Notes: a model not told the origin generated them from the sequence alone. Counted from the stretch's first letter, positions 37,576 through 46,922 are shown. The stretch is DNA of 64,000 nucleotides from Bacteroidota bacterium (GCA_947460345.1 CANHGM010000008.1:36964-100963), one strand, 5' to 3'. Program-made: numbers and translations.

Positions 37576-38926
37576 TTGGTATCACCCACATTTGCACGAG
37601 ATGACCGAAGAGCAAATTACAAAAGGCATTGGCGGATTAATAATAGTTAGAGATTCAATAGAAAGTGCTTTGGCATTGCCTCGATCATATGGTGTAGATG
37701 ATATACCTTTAGTGCTAACAGATAGAGATTTTAGTACTTCCAATCAATTTACTATGGTACCTTATGGTGACAGTATGCTAACCAATATGACTTTAAGAGC
37801 TCAATACCAGGTACCCGCTCAAGTAGTAAGATTTAGAATATTGAATGGAGCTATTGAGAGAAGTTATAATTTAGGATTTAGCGATGGAAGAAGCTTTTCC
37901 ATCATTACTTCAGACGGAGGTTTATTAAATGCTCCGGTGAGTGTCACTAAATATATACTACATGCCGGTGAACGTATTGAAATATTAGTAAACTGTTCAG
38001 GTCAGAGCGGAACTTCAGTAGATTTGAAAGCCTATAATTCTTTGCTTGCAGGAAATGTAGCAGGTGGCGAAAATTTTAATAATGGTCCATTTGCCAATTA
38101 TTTAGGAAAAAAAGATTTCAATATTCTACACTTGAATATAGGAGCACAAACGGCTAATGCAATCACTACCATCCCTAAAACCTTAATCACCAATATTTTG
38201 TTAAACTCAGCAAATGCTAATATCACAAGAAAACTAACAATAAGCGACAGTGCTGGTTTGCCGAATATACAAGGACCTAATGCTTTTATATTAAACCACA
38301 AATTATTTAATATTAACTACAACGAATATCAAGTGCCGTTAAACAATACAGAAATTTGGGAAATCACAAGTTCATCTGCTTTTGGACATCCATTTCATAT
38401 ACATGATGTTGAATTTAATATCATTTCAGTGAATGGAGTTGCTCCTACAGCTGCGCAAGCAGGATGGAAAGATGTAGTATTTATACCGGGCAAAACAGGC
38501 GGAGGTCCTGGCAACCCAGGCACTCCAAGTGTAGTTAAATTCATAGCGAAATTTGATGACTATGCCGATGCACTCCATCCATTCATGTATCATTGCCATA
38601 TAAGTTTACATGAAGACGAAGGAATGATGGGACAATTTGTAGTGACCAATCAGAATGCTGTTGCTGATTTAAAAAACACAGATATTCTTGTTTCTCTTTA
38701 TCCTAACCCAACCAATAACAAGTTATATATAGAGTTTAAAAATCAGAACCAATCAGCTTATTATATAACCATCACAGATGTTTTAGGCAGAACCAAAGTG
38801 ATGTTACCTAAACCTGAATTGCTGAATGGTATAGATGTGAGTCATTTGAGTAAAGGTATCTATCATTTAACTATTATCGAAAATAACAGCAAGCAGACTA
38901 CCACAAAAACATTTGTAGTAAACTAG
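37571..38926 (+). pseudogene. multicopper oxidase lacking its N terminus, with T9SS type A sorting domain
   Basis: Homology starts abruptly at IYWYHPHLHEMTEEQ, the second copper motif of multicopper oxidases, continues through IGGLIIVRD, and keeps the third and fourth motifs HPFHIHDVEF and YHCHISLHEDEGMMGQF. The C-terminal 75 residues are a type A sorting domain (SLYPNPTNNKLYIEF). The signal peptide and about the first 100-130 residues, with the first HxH copper motif, are missing, and the upstream bases belong to the SRPBCC gene in another frame. The track start at 37523 reads SRPBCC bases out of frame. Without signal or first copper ligands it cannot be a working exported oxidase. Confidence 0.8.
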
Positions 38927-38930
38927 TAAC

Positions 38931-39524
38931 ATGAGACGAGTTTTTATAGCTATCTTAAGTGTTTTAATTTTCTTTATACATTCAAGTTTTATTTCTACTA
39001 AAGTAATACAAGATTTTACTTTGAGAAATACCAATGGCAAGTGGGTTTCAACAAGAGATTATAAAGATGCTAAAGGATTTATCGTTATATTTACCTGTAA
39101 CCATTGTCCATTTGCAAAATTATATACCAAGCGGATGAATGAGTTAAACACAAAATTTTCAAAATTAAATGTACCCTTAATAGCTATTAACAGCATGGAT
39201 ACATTGGTATATGAAGATGAAACATTTGAGATGATGCAAGAAAAGGCCAAGCACGATAAATTTAATTTCCCATATCTACAAGATGCCAATCAACAGATAG
39301 GCTTAAAGTTTGGAGCAGAACATACACCCATGGCTTATTTGATATGGAAAGAAAAAGGTCAATGGATTGTGAAATACAAAGGAGCTATTGATGACAATGG
39401 AGAAAAACCTGCACTAGCTACTTCATATATTGTTAATGCAACAAACGAACTACTACTAAACAAAGAAGTAACATTGCCCGTTACGCAATCATTTGGTTGT
39501 AGGATTATATATAGGAATAAATAA
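38931..39524 (+). CDS. thioredoxin-like (AhpC/TSA-type) exported protein
   Basis: Signal-like N terminus (VFIAILSVLIFFIHSSFIS) followed by a redoxin fold: DFTLRNTNGKWVSTRDY, then VIFTCNHCPFAK with a CxxC pair (about residue 56), and a cis-Pro segment AEHTPMAYLIWKEKG. 197 residues. Probably a periplasmic or surface thiol oxidoreductase. It follows the broken oxidase gene by 4 nt, so the two were likely one operon; its own frame looks intact. A single Cys near the C terminus (FGCRI) is also seen. Confidence 0.8.
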   Translation: MRRVFIAILSVLIFFIHSSFISTKVIQDFTLRNTNGKWVSTRDYKDAKGFIVIFTCNHCPFAKLYTKRMNELNTKFSKLNVPLIAINSMDTLVYEDETFEMMQEKAKHDKFNFPYLQDANQQIGLKFGAEHTPMAYLIWKEKGQWIVKYKGAIDDNGEKPALATSYIVNATNELLLNKEVTLPVTQSFGCRIIYRNK

Positions 39525-39531
39525 TATATAT

Positions 39532-40113
39532 TTAATGTACCCTATCCCCTCTTAGCTCTAGTCCTGCAAGTATTTTAGCTTCACCGTCTAAGATGGCTTC
39601 CCACCTTTCGTTGATATAACTTTCAGGCATAAACTCTTTAGCTAAATCAATAAATATGGCATAATGCCCAGCTTCTGACACCATAAACTCGTGATAGAAT
39701 TTTCTAAAATATTCATCTTCCATATTCAATGAAAGCACTCTAAACCTCTCGCAACTGCGGGCTTCTATCATGGCATTCATCAATAAATTTTCACAGGTAT
39801 GTGTATTTTTATCCCCTCCTCCATATTTGAGTTTGAGTAATTGCACCACATAATCATCTTTGCGTTTGTGACCTAGAGGCAAATCTCTTTTTTCTAGTTC
39901 ACGTAATACTTTTCTAAAATGTCCCCACTCCTCCGCAACCAATGCCGACATATTATTTACCAAACGGGGATGCCACGGGCAAGAAATAATCATATTGATG
40001 CCTGAAGTAGCAGCTTTTTGTTCGCAATAAGCATGGTCGGTTAAAATTTCACTTAAACTTTTTTCGGCAATATTGGCCCAACGAGGATCTGTGGCCAGTT
40101 TCAACTTCAGCAT
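39532..40113 (-). CDS. miaE: tRNA-(ms2io6A37) hydroxylase MiaE
   Basis: Non-heme diiron monooxygenase that hydroxylates the isopentenyl group of modified A37 in tRNA. Ferritin-like motifs with iron ligands: TDHAYCEQKAA, VAEEWGHFRKVL, MIEARSCERF and VSEAGHYAIF. 193 residues, typical of the family outside enterobacteria. It directly follows amn (stop of amn and ATG adjacent), suggesting one transcript. The requirement for oxygen fits an aerobic or facultative organism. Confidence 0.92.
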   Translation of the reverse strand: MLKLKLATDPRWANIAEKSLSEILTDHAYCEQKAATSGINMIISCPWHPRLVNNMSALVAEEWGHFRKVLRELEKRDLPLGHKRKDDYVVQLLKLKYGGGDKNTHTCENLLMNAMIEARSCERFRVLSLNMEDEYFRKFYHEFMVSEAGHYAIFIDLAKEFMPESYINERWEAILDGEAKILAGLELRGDRVH

Positions 40114-40884
40114 TTATTCAAAAATTAAATGTTTGACACTTTCACCTGATTCTTCTAACTCTACCAATGCATCTATGCCTATTTGTAAATGTTTTTGGAC
40201 ATAAGATGCGGTCACACTTTGGTCGCTTTTACTGGTTTTAACGCCATCAGGAGTCATCGGGTTATCGCTTACTAAAAGCAAGGCTCCATGTGGAATACCA
40301 TTGGCAAAACCTACTATAAAAATAGTAGCAGTTTCCATGTCTATAGCCATAGTTTTAATCTTTCTGAGGTATTCTTTAAACTCTTCATCATGCTCCCAAA
40401 CCCTGCGGTTAGTAGTGTAAACAGTACCAGTCCAATAATCACAATCATGTTTTACAATGGCTGTAGAAACTGCTTTTTGCAACCTAAATGAAGGCAATGC
40501 TGGCACTTCTGCTGGTATATAATCGTTACTGGTTCCTTCACCTCTGATGGCAGCAATGGGCAATATAAAATCGCCTAACTTGGTTTTTTTTAGTCCACCA
40601 CATTTACCTAAAAACAATACTGCTTTAGGCATAATGGCTGAGAGCAAATCCATGACTGTGGCAGCCATGGCACTACCCATCCCAAAATTGATGATGGTTA
40701 TATTATTGGCTGTACATGTTTGCATGGGTTTATCTGAACCAATGATTTCGGCATTGAATTGTTTGGCAAACAGTTGAATATAATTATCAAAATTGGTGAG
40801 TAATATATATTCACCAAAGGCATCTAGAGCGGTGCCTGTATACCTGGGTAACCAATCTTTTACAATTTCTTCTTTAGTTTTCAA
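40114..40884 (-). CDS. amn: AMP nucleosidase, short form
   Basis: Hydrolyses AMP to adenine and ribose 5-phosphate, part of purine balance; adenine deaminase at the window start acts on its product. Nucleoside phosphorylase fold with FGMGSAMAATVMDLL, FLGKCGGLKK and the C-terminal AIDMETATIFIVGFANG. 256 residues, the single-domain form found in Bacteroidota, lacking the N-terminal regulatory domain of E. coli Amn (about 484). The start is TTG at 40884. A -7 box lies 20 nt upstream. Confidence 0.92.
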   Translation of the reverse strand: MKTKEEIVKDWLPRYTGTALDAFGEYILLTNFDNYIQLFAKQFNAEIIGSDKPMQTCTANNITIINFGMGSAMAATVMDLLSAIMPKAVLFLGKCGGLKKTKLGDFILPIAAIRGEGTSNDYIPAEVPALPSFRLQKAVSTAIVKHDCDYWTGTVYTTNRRVWEHDEEFKEYLRKIKTMAIDMETATIFIVGFANGIPHGALLLVSDNPMTPDGVKTSKSDQSVTASYVQKHLQIGIDALVELEESGESVKHLIFE

Positions 40885-40904
40885 AAGTTTAATTTATTTG
40901 AGCA

Positions 40905-40912
40905 CAAATATA
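40905..40912 (-). promoter_or_regulatory. -7 box of amn-miaE
   Basis: Minus strand TATATTTG, consensus. The -33 region falls inside the terminator hairpin of the upstream stress-protein gene, and no TTG is found there. Confidence 0.5.
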
Positions 40913-40942
40913 AAAAAAAGCCCCCGTAAATAAGAGAGCTTT
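40912..40942 (-). terminator. Rho-independent terminator of the universal stress protein gene
   Basis: Minus-strand stem AAAGCUCUC/GGGGGCUUU (9 bp including two U-G pairs), 8-nt loop, then a U run. It lies 24 nt after the stop at 40967 and abuts the amn promoter. Confidence 0.8.
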
Positions 40943-40966
40943 AATATTTTGTTTTAAGAATATCGA

Positions 40967-41821
40967 TTAATGATAATCGAAACTCATGCTTATTTCTTTG
41001 GGATTGATGCACATTACAGGCACTTTACCAGAATGGTTAACGATTTGTTGGGCATGAGACCCCATAATATACTCAGAGAAACCTTTCTCTTGTTGACTCA
41101 TGATTAAAATCAAGTCAGCATTAATACTTTCAGCATAGTTTAATACTTGTTGAGCAACGCTACCACCATCTAATTCAGTAAATGTATAAGCCACGTTTGC
41201 TTCTTCTAACATGTGGATAGTTGAAGCTCTTTGAGCAGATATATGGTTAGCTAAAAATTCATCTTTCATTTTGTCATTAATTAAATGAATAGTTGAATTG
41301 TAATTTTTAGCTAATTTAATAGCCCATGAAACTTTTTGTTTAGATTCAAGGCTTAAATCGATAGGCATCACAATACTTTTGTAACTTGCTTTGCTGCTTG
41401 ATTCTTCTTTAACCACCACTACAGGTACATTGGAATAGCTAATTACTTTAGATGCATTAGAACCAATAAATGTTTCAAAACCGCTTGCTCCATGCGTTCC
41501 CATGATAATAGAATCACATCCCAATTCGTCAGCAGTTTCAGTTACAACTTTATATATTTTACCAGATTTAATAATTGTGGTAGCTTCGATTCCACTTTCT
41601 TTACATTTAACAATGTTTTTATCTAACTTAATTTGAATGGCATCTTTTACAATGTCATTATAATTGTTTTTGCTGAACAATCCACTTAACATGCCTTCAT
41701 CAGTAATGTGCAAAATAGCAATATCATTATTAAATGTTTTAGCAACTTGAATTGCATGATCAAGAGCGTGATCTGCTACTTCTGAAAAATCAGTAGGAAC
41801 TAAAATAATATTTTTCTTCAT
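40967..41821 (-). CDS. tandem-domain universal stress protein
   Basis: Two UspA domains in one chain (about 1-140 and 148-284). Domain 1 begins IILVPTDFSEVADHALDHA and has the nucleotide-binding motif GTHGASGFETFIGSNASKVI. Domain 2 begins KSIVMPIDLSLESKQ and has SQQEKGFSEYIMGSHAQQIV. It probably binds ATP and acts in stress adaptation; the target is unknown. Monocistronic, with its own terminator and a -7 box (CAAAATTA on the plus strand at 41845-41852) 23 nt upstream. Confidence 0.92.
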   Translation of the reverse strand: MKKNIILVPTDFSEVADHALDHAIQVAKTFNNDIAILHITDEGMLSGLFSKNNYNDIVKDAIQIKLDKNIVKCKESGIEATTIIKSGKIYKVVTETADELGCDSIIMGTHGASGFETFIGSNASKVISYSNVPVVVVKEESSSKASYKSIVMPIDLSLESKQKVSWAIKLAKNYNSTIHLINDKMKDEFLANHISAQRASTIHMLEEANVAYTFTELDGGSVAQQVLNYAESINADLILIMSQQEKGFSEYIMGSHAQQIVNHSGKVPVMCINPKEISMSFDYH

Positions 41822-41894
41822 AATTAGATTTTTTTATTCGGGCACAAAATTAATACTTAATCACATATAATTTACTGATATTTGCAGAAGAATT

Positions 41895-42518
41895 ATGTTG
41901 ATTAAAATTTACCCAGAGAACCCAAATAAACGCGAAATGCAACAAGTGGTTGATGTTTTGCAAAAAGGAGGTATCATTATTTTTCCAACTGATACTATTT
42001 ATGCACTAGGATGCAAAGCCAGTAATACCAATGGTTTAGAACAAGTTTGTCGAATTATGGGCAAAAAACCTGAGAAAGCAAATTTGTCGTTATTGTGCAA
42101 AGACCTGAGTCATATTACAGACTATACCACACCAATAGACAATACAGTTTTTAGATTGATGAAAAGGTGTTTGCCTGGTCCGTATACATTTGTGCTAAAT
42201 GCCAACAATCAGATACCAAAAATTTTTAAGCAACAAAGTAAAAAAACAGTTGGGATTAGAATTCCGGATAACAATATAGTTTTAGAATTGATAAACATGC
42301 TTGGAGAGCCATTAATCTCCTCATCTATTCATAGCGAAGATGAAATTGAAGAATACATCACTGACCCTGAATTGATTTATGAAAAATACGAAAAAAACAT
42401 TGAGGCGATGATTGATGGAGGATTTGGAGGCAATATTGGGTCTACTGTTATAGACTGCTCAGGCGAAGACATAGTGTTGATTAGAGAAGGGAAAGGTTCA
42501 GTAGACGAGTTTATCTAA
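41895..42518 (+). CDS. Sua5/YciO/YrdC-family threonylcarbamoyl-AMP synthase
   Basis: Makes threonylcarbamoyl-AMP for the t6A37 modification of ANN-decoding tRNAs, or is a YciO-type relative. Motifs: GGIIIFPTDTIYALGCKA, NLSLLCKDLSHI, RCLPGPYTFVLNA, KKTVGIRIPDN and GSTVIDCSG. 207 residues. The usual K-R-x-x-x-K/P start of the loop reads KKPEKANLSLLC, nearer to YciO-like proteins, so the exact role is open. It overlaps the convergent LOG gene by 8 nt. A near-consensus -7 box GATATTTG lies 12 nt before the ATG. Confidence 0.85.
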   Translation: MLIKIYPENPNKREMQQVVDVLQKGGIIIFPTDTIYALGCKASNTNGLEQVCRIMGKKPEKANLSLLCKDLSHITDYTTPIDNTVFRLMKRCLPGPYTFVLNANNQIPKIFKQQSKKTVGIRIPDNNIVLELINMLGEPLISSSIHSEDEIEEYITDPELIYEKYEKNIEAMIDGGFGGNIGSTVIDCSGEDIVLIREGKGSVDEFI

Positions 42519-43092
42519 CATCAACATACCAATTTCTTTCTTCAGAAGGTTTGTAACCACTTAACTGTTGTAACAAATCATATATATCATCAGAATTTAT
42601 AATAATATTTCTATTGGCACCGTGCAAAAAACCTTCTTTTACCATGTTGTCCATCATTTGAATTACTGGGTCAAAATATCCATTCACATTTAATAGCCCT
42701 ATAGGTTTGCGATGTAAATGTAATTGATGCCAAGTTAAGATTTCGAAAAGTTCATCTAATGTTCCTAAACCACCTGGAAGTGCTACAAAAGCATCAGCCA
42801 TATCAGCCATCAACTGCTTACGTTCGTGCATGGTATCTACAACAATTAATTCAGACAATTGGTGGTGGTGAATCTCTCTTTCAGTTAAAAATGTAGGCGT
42901 AATGCCCACGGCTTTACCGCCATGTTCTAACACAGCATCAGCAACTATGCCCATAAGACCCACTTGCCCTCCTCCATATACCAATTGAATATTTTTTTCG
43001 GCAAGCAGTCTTCCAAAGTCCGCAGCAGCTATAGCATATTCAGGAGAATTACCTTTGTTAGATCCACAATACACACAAATAGATGAAATCAT
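42511..43092 (-). CDS. LOG-family nucleotide phosphoribohydrolase
   Basis: Rossmann-like TIGR00730 family protein; characterised members release cytokinin bases or hydrolyse nucleoside monophosphates such as AMP. The signature PGGLGTLDELFEILTWHQ is complete (about residue 108), and the N terminus ICVYCGSNKGNSPEY and YGGGQVGLMG are typical. 193 residues, normal. Its 3' end overlaps the Sua5-type gene. The start is ATG, preceded by GTATATAT with no Shine-Dalgarno. Substrate is unknown. Confidence 0.9.
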   Translation of the reverse strand: MISSICVYCGSNKGNSPEYAIAAADFGRLLAEKNIQLVYGGGQVGLMGIVADAVLEHGGKAVGITPTFLTEREIHHHQLSELIVVDTMHERKQLMADMADAFVALPGGLGTLDELFEILTWHQLHLHRKPIGLLNVNGYFDPVIQMMDNMVKEGFLHGANRNIIINSDDIYDLLQQLSGYKPSEERNWYVDVR

Positions 43093-43249
43093 ATATATAC
43101 TTTTTTTGGTGCAATATACTATTCATTTTTTCACCAGCCAATCAATGATAAATAGCTTGTGATATGCTAGTTGTCAGACGATAAGCAATTAAGTCTTATA
43201 TCTATTTAGGGAATGATTATGAAGCATCTGATCAAAAAACTTCTTACAA

Positions 43250-43417
43250 TTGAATAAAATTCAAAAATCTTTGAGGATGTTGCTATTGATTTTGCTGATT
43301 TTTTTAGCCTCAATAGGTGTAGGTATGATTGGTGGAGTTCCAATACCTATAAAGAACAAAAAAGACGATAGCAAAGAAACACAAATTGAATTAGTAGAAG
43401 AAGAATCTAGAGTGTAG
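43250..43417 (+). CDS. small single-pass membrane protein (55 aa)
   Basis: Too short for the ORF track. From TTG 43250 it reads MNKIQKSLRMLLLILLIFLA then SIGVGMIGGVPIPIKNKKDD and a Glu-rich end with stop TAG at 43417. It has a positively charged N terminus, one hydrophobic helix and an acidic C terminus; the GGVPIP segment recurs in small membrane proteins I recall from other Bacteroidota. An internal ATG at 43277 would cut into the helix, so TTG is preferred. Function unknown. 43093-43249 holds nothing else I can identify. Confidence 0.6.
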   Translation: MNKIQKSLRMLLLILLIFLASIGVGMIGGVPIPIKNKKDDSKETQIELVEEESRV

Positions 43418-43446
43418 AATTAAAATACTGAAGTAGCTGTATTGGA

Positions 43447-44061
43447 TTAAAGAGCCTTTGTAACAAATCCTTCACTAGCTAGGTATTGCAGGTATTCAGG
43501 TAAGATTTCAAACAAATTTCTTTCAGCTTTTTTGCTGTCATGAAAAACAATAATGGCTCCAGGTTGAGATGCGTTTTTCAATTGCTTTATCGAATGTTCG
43601 ATATTCAAACTTTGATCAAAATCGCCACTTAAGCAAGACCACATCACTATTTTATAAATCTTTTTTAACTTCAAAATTTGCACTGGCGATAGTTTTCCAT
43701 AAGGAGGTCTGAAGAGTTTTGATGATATATGTTTTGATGCTTCTTCAACTTCACTTATATATTTGTCGGCACTGGTTTTCCAACCATTTACGTGGTTTTG
43801 AGTATGGTTGCCAACCGCATGGCCATCGTTTAAAATCTTAAGATAGATATGCTGATAATTTTTTACGTTCTTGCCTACACAAAAAAAAGTGGCTTTCACT
43901 CCAAATTCTTTTAACAAATCTAAAACCTTTTCCGTTACATGAGGTGTAGGACCATCATCAAACGTTAAATATATATGCTTCTCTTTAGCTGGAATTTTCC
44001 ATACCAAAGATGGATATATATAGTGAGAAAAAGCGGTTGACCTATGTTTATATACTTTCAA
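43447..44061 (-). CDS. NodB-type polysaccharide deacetylase
   Basis: Metal-dependent carbohydrate esterase 4, likely acting on N-acetyl groups of peptidoglycan or another glycan. Motifs: IYLTFDDGPTPHVTEKVL (catalytic Asp and metal Asp), GNHTQNH (metal His), FRPPYGKLSP, and VMWSCLSGDFD. TTG 44061 (MKVYKHRSTAFSHYIYP) is chosen: the track's extension to 44256 would run through the divergent tolC promoter and start. This gives about 204 residues, the usual compact form. No Sec signal is visible, so location is uncertain. Confidence 0.85.
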   Translation of the reverse strand: MKVYKHRSTAFSHYIYPSLVWKIPAKEKHIYLTFDDGPTPHVTEKVLDLLKEFGVKATFFCVGKNVKNYQHIYLKILNDGHAVGNHTQNHVNGWKTSADKYISEVEEASKHISSKLFRPPYGKLSPVQILKLKKIYKIVMWSCLSGDFDQSLNIEHSIKQLKNASQPGAIIVFHDSKKAERNLFEILPEYLQYLASEGFVTKAL

Positions 44062-44114
44062 AAGAAATATTTTTAATACACGAAAATAATCAAAAGTTTT
44101 GAATAACCTTATAA

Positions 44115-44122
44115 TACCTTTG
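44115..44122 (+). promoter_or_regulatory. -7 box of the tolC-adaptor operon
   Basis: TACCTTTG, perfect TAnnTTTG, ends 15 nt before ATG 44138. It lies downstream of the track start 44099, which rules that start out. A TTTG 13 nt upstream is too close for a standard -33. Confidence 0.55.
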
Positions 44123-44137
44123 CAAAACAAACAAGAT

Positions 44138-45562
44138 ATGAAAACTATTTCAAGAATTGTCTTTATTTCCACACTGATCATGTGCTTTGACCATGTATAT
44201 GCACAGAAAAAAATATGGACTTTACAAGACTGTATCAATAAAGCGTTGCAGAGCAATATTAAATTGCAACAATTAAAGCTACAGCAGCAAAACCAGCAAA
44301 TAGCCTATAAACAAAACCAGATGCAAATGTTACCTAACATCAATGCCTCATCTGGTTTAAACTACAATTATGGAAGAAATATTGACCCTTTTACAAACCA
44401 ATATTTAAACCAAGTAGTGCAATCAAACACCATCCAAATGCAGGCTACTTGGACTATCTTTAATGGATTTCAGCTACAAAACAATATCAAGCAAAACAAA
44501 AGTGAACTAGAAGCTTGGGAGCAAGATTTGAAAAGCAATTCAAACGACCTTTCTTTATTAGTAGCTAACCAATATTTACAAATATTGTTAGCCATGGAAA
44601 TGCAAAACACCATGCAAAGTCAACTTGCTTTATCTTTATCACAAGTAGATAGAAGTCAGAAATTGTTTGAAGCAGGAAAGATTAGCGAAGGAGATTTAAT
44701 ACAAAATAAAGCCATAGTGGCAAACGATGAATACAACCTACTAAATGCAGCTAACAATGTAAAGTTGGCTTATGTTAACTTGTGGTTATCTTTAGACGAA
44801 CAACCAGACAGCAACAATATCATTGAAATTCCCAAATCTTTGTTGCCAGCTAAAAGTAGTAGTAAAGATGCATATGAATTATATGTAAACAATGCTGCAT
44901 CTAGACCAGAAATAATGAGTGGCGAAAAAAGAGTGCAAGCCGCATTATATGGCATCAAATCTTCAGAAGGTGGCCGTTATCCTAGATTGGTTATGTTTGG
45001 CAATATCTCTTCATTATATTCAAGCAGCAGAAAAGATTTACTAGGTTATCAACTTACAGGAATAGACCCTATAGGTTTTGTAGGTAAAACATTTGATACT
45101 GTATATAGCCCAAAATATAAATACGAAACACAAACTACTCCTTTCAAAACACAACTAAACGACAATTTTGGTAAAAGTTTTGGGTTTAGTTTAAGTATAC
45201 CAATATTTAACGGAGGAGCTGTTCATAGCAATATACAAAGAGCTAAAATAAACTACGAAAATCAAAAACTAAACTTAGAACAAAACAAAAGAAACTTATA
45301 TAAAAATATTGCTCAAGCTTGCATAGATTTATCGAATGCACAATTAAAATACGAAGCAGCAAAAAAGAATTTTGAAGCACAAGACAAAAGCTATGCATTT
45401 GCTAAAATTAAATTTGATGCTGGATCTATGAGTTTAACAGATTTTACATTTCAACTTAACAATAAAGTAAGAGCAGAAGCTACACTTATTCAATCTAGAT
45501 ACGAACTTATATTTAAACAAAAAGCAGTAGACTTTTATGAAGGCAAAACATTAACCTTCTAA
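44138..45562 (+). CDS. TolC-family outer membrane efflux protein
   Basis: Outer-membrane channel-tunnel subunit. Signal peptide MKTISRIVFISTLIMCFDHVYAQ, then two outer-membrane-efflux repeats with the usual start WTLQDCINKALQSNIKLQQL, long Gln/Asn-rich helices, and the second repeat around NFGKSFGFSLSIPIFNGGAVHSNI. 474 residues. Followed 22 nt later by a periplasmic adaptor, forming two parts of a tripartite exporter; the inner-membrane pump is not in this cluster. Confidence 0.9.
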   Translation: MKTISRIVFISTLIMCFDHVYAQKKIWTLQDCINKALQSNIKLQQLKLQQQNQQIAYKQNQMQMLPNINASSGLNYNYGRNIDPFTNQYLNQVVQSNTIQMQATWTIFNGFQLQNNIKQNKSELEAWEQDLKSNSNDLSLLVANQYLQILLAMEMQNTMQSQLALSLSQVDRSQKLFEAGKISEGDLIQNKAIVANDEYNLLNAANNVKLAYVNLWLSLDEQPDSNNIIEIPKSLLPAKSSSKDAYELYVNNAASRPEIMSGEKRVQAALYGIKSSEGGRYPRLVMFGNISSLYSSSRKDLLGYQLTGIDPIGFVGKTFDTVYSPKYKYETQTTPFKTQLNDNFGKSFGFSLSIPIFNGGAVHSNIQRAKINYENQKLNLEQNKRNLYKNIAQACIDLSNAQLKYEAAKKNFEAQDKSYAFAKIKFDAGSMSLTDFTFQLNNKVRAEATLIQSRYELIFKQKAVDFYEGKTLTF

Positions 45563-45584
45563 CTCAAAAGATTAATATATATAT

Positions 45585-46922
45585 ATGAAAAAAAGTAAAA
45601 TTAAAACCTGGTGGATAGTTGTAGGCATAATAATTTTGATCATAGCAACTATAGTTGTTACTGAAAAAGTTAAAGGCAAAAAAGGAGAAAAGGTAGCCAC
45701 AGCAAAAACAGAATCAAGAACCATTTTAGAAACGGTATCAGCAAGTGGTAAAATTCAACCTGAGATTGAAGTAGCCATTAGCCCAGATGTGAGTGGAGAA
45801 ATTATGGAACTAAATGTGAGAGAGGGCGACTCCGTGATTAAAGGGCAAATGCTTGCCAGAATTAACCCTGACTTATATAACACTGACCTTGATAGAACAA
45901 AAGCCAGTTTAGAAAACACCAAAGCGAGCTTTGAAAGTGCAAGAAGCAGAATCAATCAAGCCGATGCTAGGCTTACGGCTGAACTTTCAAATTACAACAG
46001 AAGTAAAAAACTACATGACCAAAAAGTATTATCAGATGCCGACTGGGAAGCAGTTCAAAATTTATATGCAAATGCCAAAGGCGAATTAGAAGCAGCCAAG
46101 CTCAATCAAAAAGCATTAGAATATACTGTAAAAGGTTCAGAAGCCATAGTTAACCAATCTCAAAAACAACTAGGCCGCACCAATGTATATGCCCCGATGA
46201 ATGGTATAGTTACAAAAAAATTAAAGAACAAAGGAGAACGTGTAGTGGGAACATCCAATTTTGCAGGTACAGATATTATTAAAATTGCAGATTTAAATAG
46301 CATGCAAGTAATTATAAGTGTAAACGAAAATGATATTGCTAAAATAAGTTTGTATGACAGTGCAGAAATAGAAGTAGATGCATACCCAAACAGAAAGTTT
46401 AAAGGGATAGTAACAGAAATAGCAAACTCAGCCAATGTAATAGGTGCTAGTGCCGACCAAGTAACAAACTTTGAAGTTAAAGTAAATATAATCAGAAGTT
46501 CATATATAGAACTAGTAAAAGCAGGCAAGAAATATCCATTCAGACCGGGCATGTCTGCCTCTGTAGATATACATACTGAAAAAGTTGAAAATATAACAGC
46601 TGTACCTATACAAGCAGTAACCATTAGAGAAAAAGCAGAATCTAAAACAAAAGTTAAAGAAAATGCTGATAACAAACCAGAAGATGCAAACAGCCCGATG
46701 AATAATGAGCCTGATGAAGTGGTTTTTGTATATAATGCCGGTATAGTAAAAAAAGTAAAAATAAGAACAGGTATTCAAGATGATGAATATATACAAATAA
46801 TTGAAGGATTGAAACCAGGCGATGAAGTAGTTATAGCTCCAGGGTTGCTTTTAAATAGCACACTTAAAGATGGGGATAAAGTAGTGAAGGTAGACAAAAA
46901 CGATTTGTTTATTAAAAAATAA
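45585..46922 (+). CDS. periplasmic adaptor (HlyD/MacA-like membrane fusion protein)
   Basis: Links an inner-membrane transporter with TolC. One N-terminal membrane helix (WWIVVGIIILIIATIVV), lipoyl halves around VSGEIMELNVREGDSVIKGQ and NVYAPMNGIVTKKLKNKGE, a coiled-coil hairpin between them (about 100-190), then beta-barrel and proximal domains. 445 residues, with a Lys/Glu/Asn-rich linker near 355-380. This layout fits MacA-type partners of ABC exporters; no MacB-like gene follows. The leader before ATG is TATATATAT. Confidence 0.9.
   Translation: MKKSKIKTWWIVVGIIILIIATIVVTEKVKGKKGEKVATAKTESRTILETVSASGKIQPEIEVAISPDVSGEIMELNVREGDSVIKGQMLARINPDLYNTDLDRTKASLENTKASFESARSRINQADARLTAELSNYNRSKKLHDQKVLSDADWEAVQNLYANAKGELEAAKLNQKALEYTVKGSEAIVNQSQKQLGRTNVYAPMNGIVTKKLKNKGERVVGTSNFAGTDIIKIADLNSMQVIISVNENDIAKISLYDSAEIEVDAYPNRKFKGIVTEIANSANVIGASADQVTNFEVKVNIIRSSYIELVKAGKKYPFRPGMSASVDIHTEKVENITAVPIQAVTIREKAESKTKVKENADNKPEDANSPMNNEPDEVVFVYNAGIVKKVKIRTGIQDDEYIQIIEGLKPGDEVVIAPGLLLNSTLKDGDKVVKVDKNDLFIKK

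Noticed and set aside
45571-45590. ATATATAT tracts as microsatellites or phase-variation repeats
   Set aside because: Tracts are short and occur before many starts; no gene is put in or out of frame by them.
46160-46675. 171-aa and neighbouring 94-aa minus-strand ORFs over the adaptor gene
   Set aside because: Antisense to a clear HlyD/MacA-like gene; hydrophobic runs come from the reverse of Lys/Asn-rich coding sequence.
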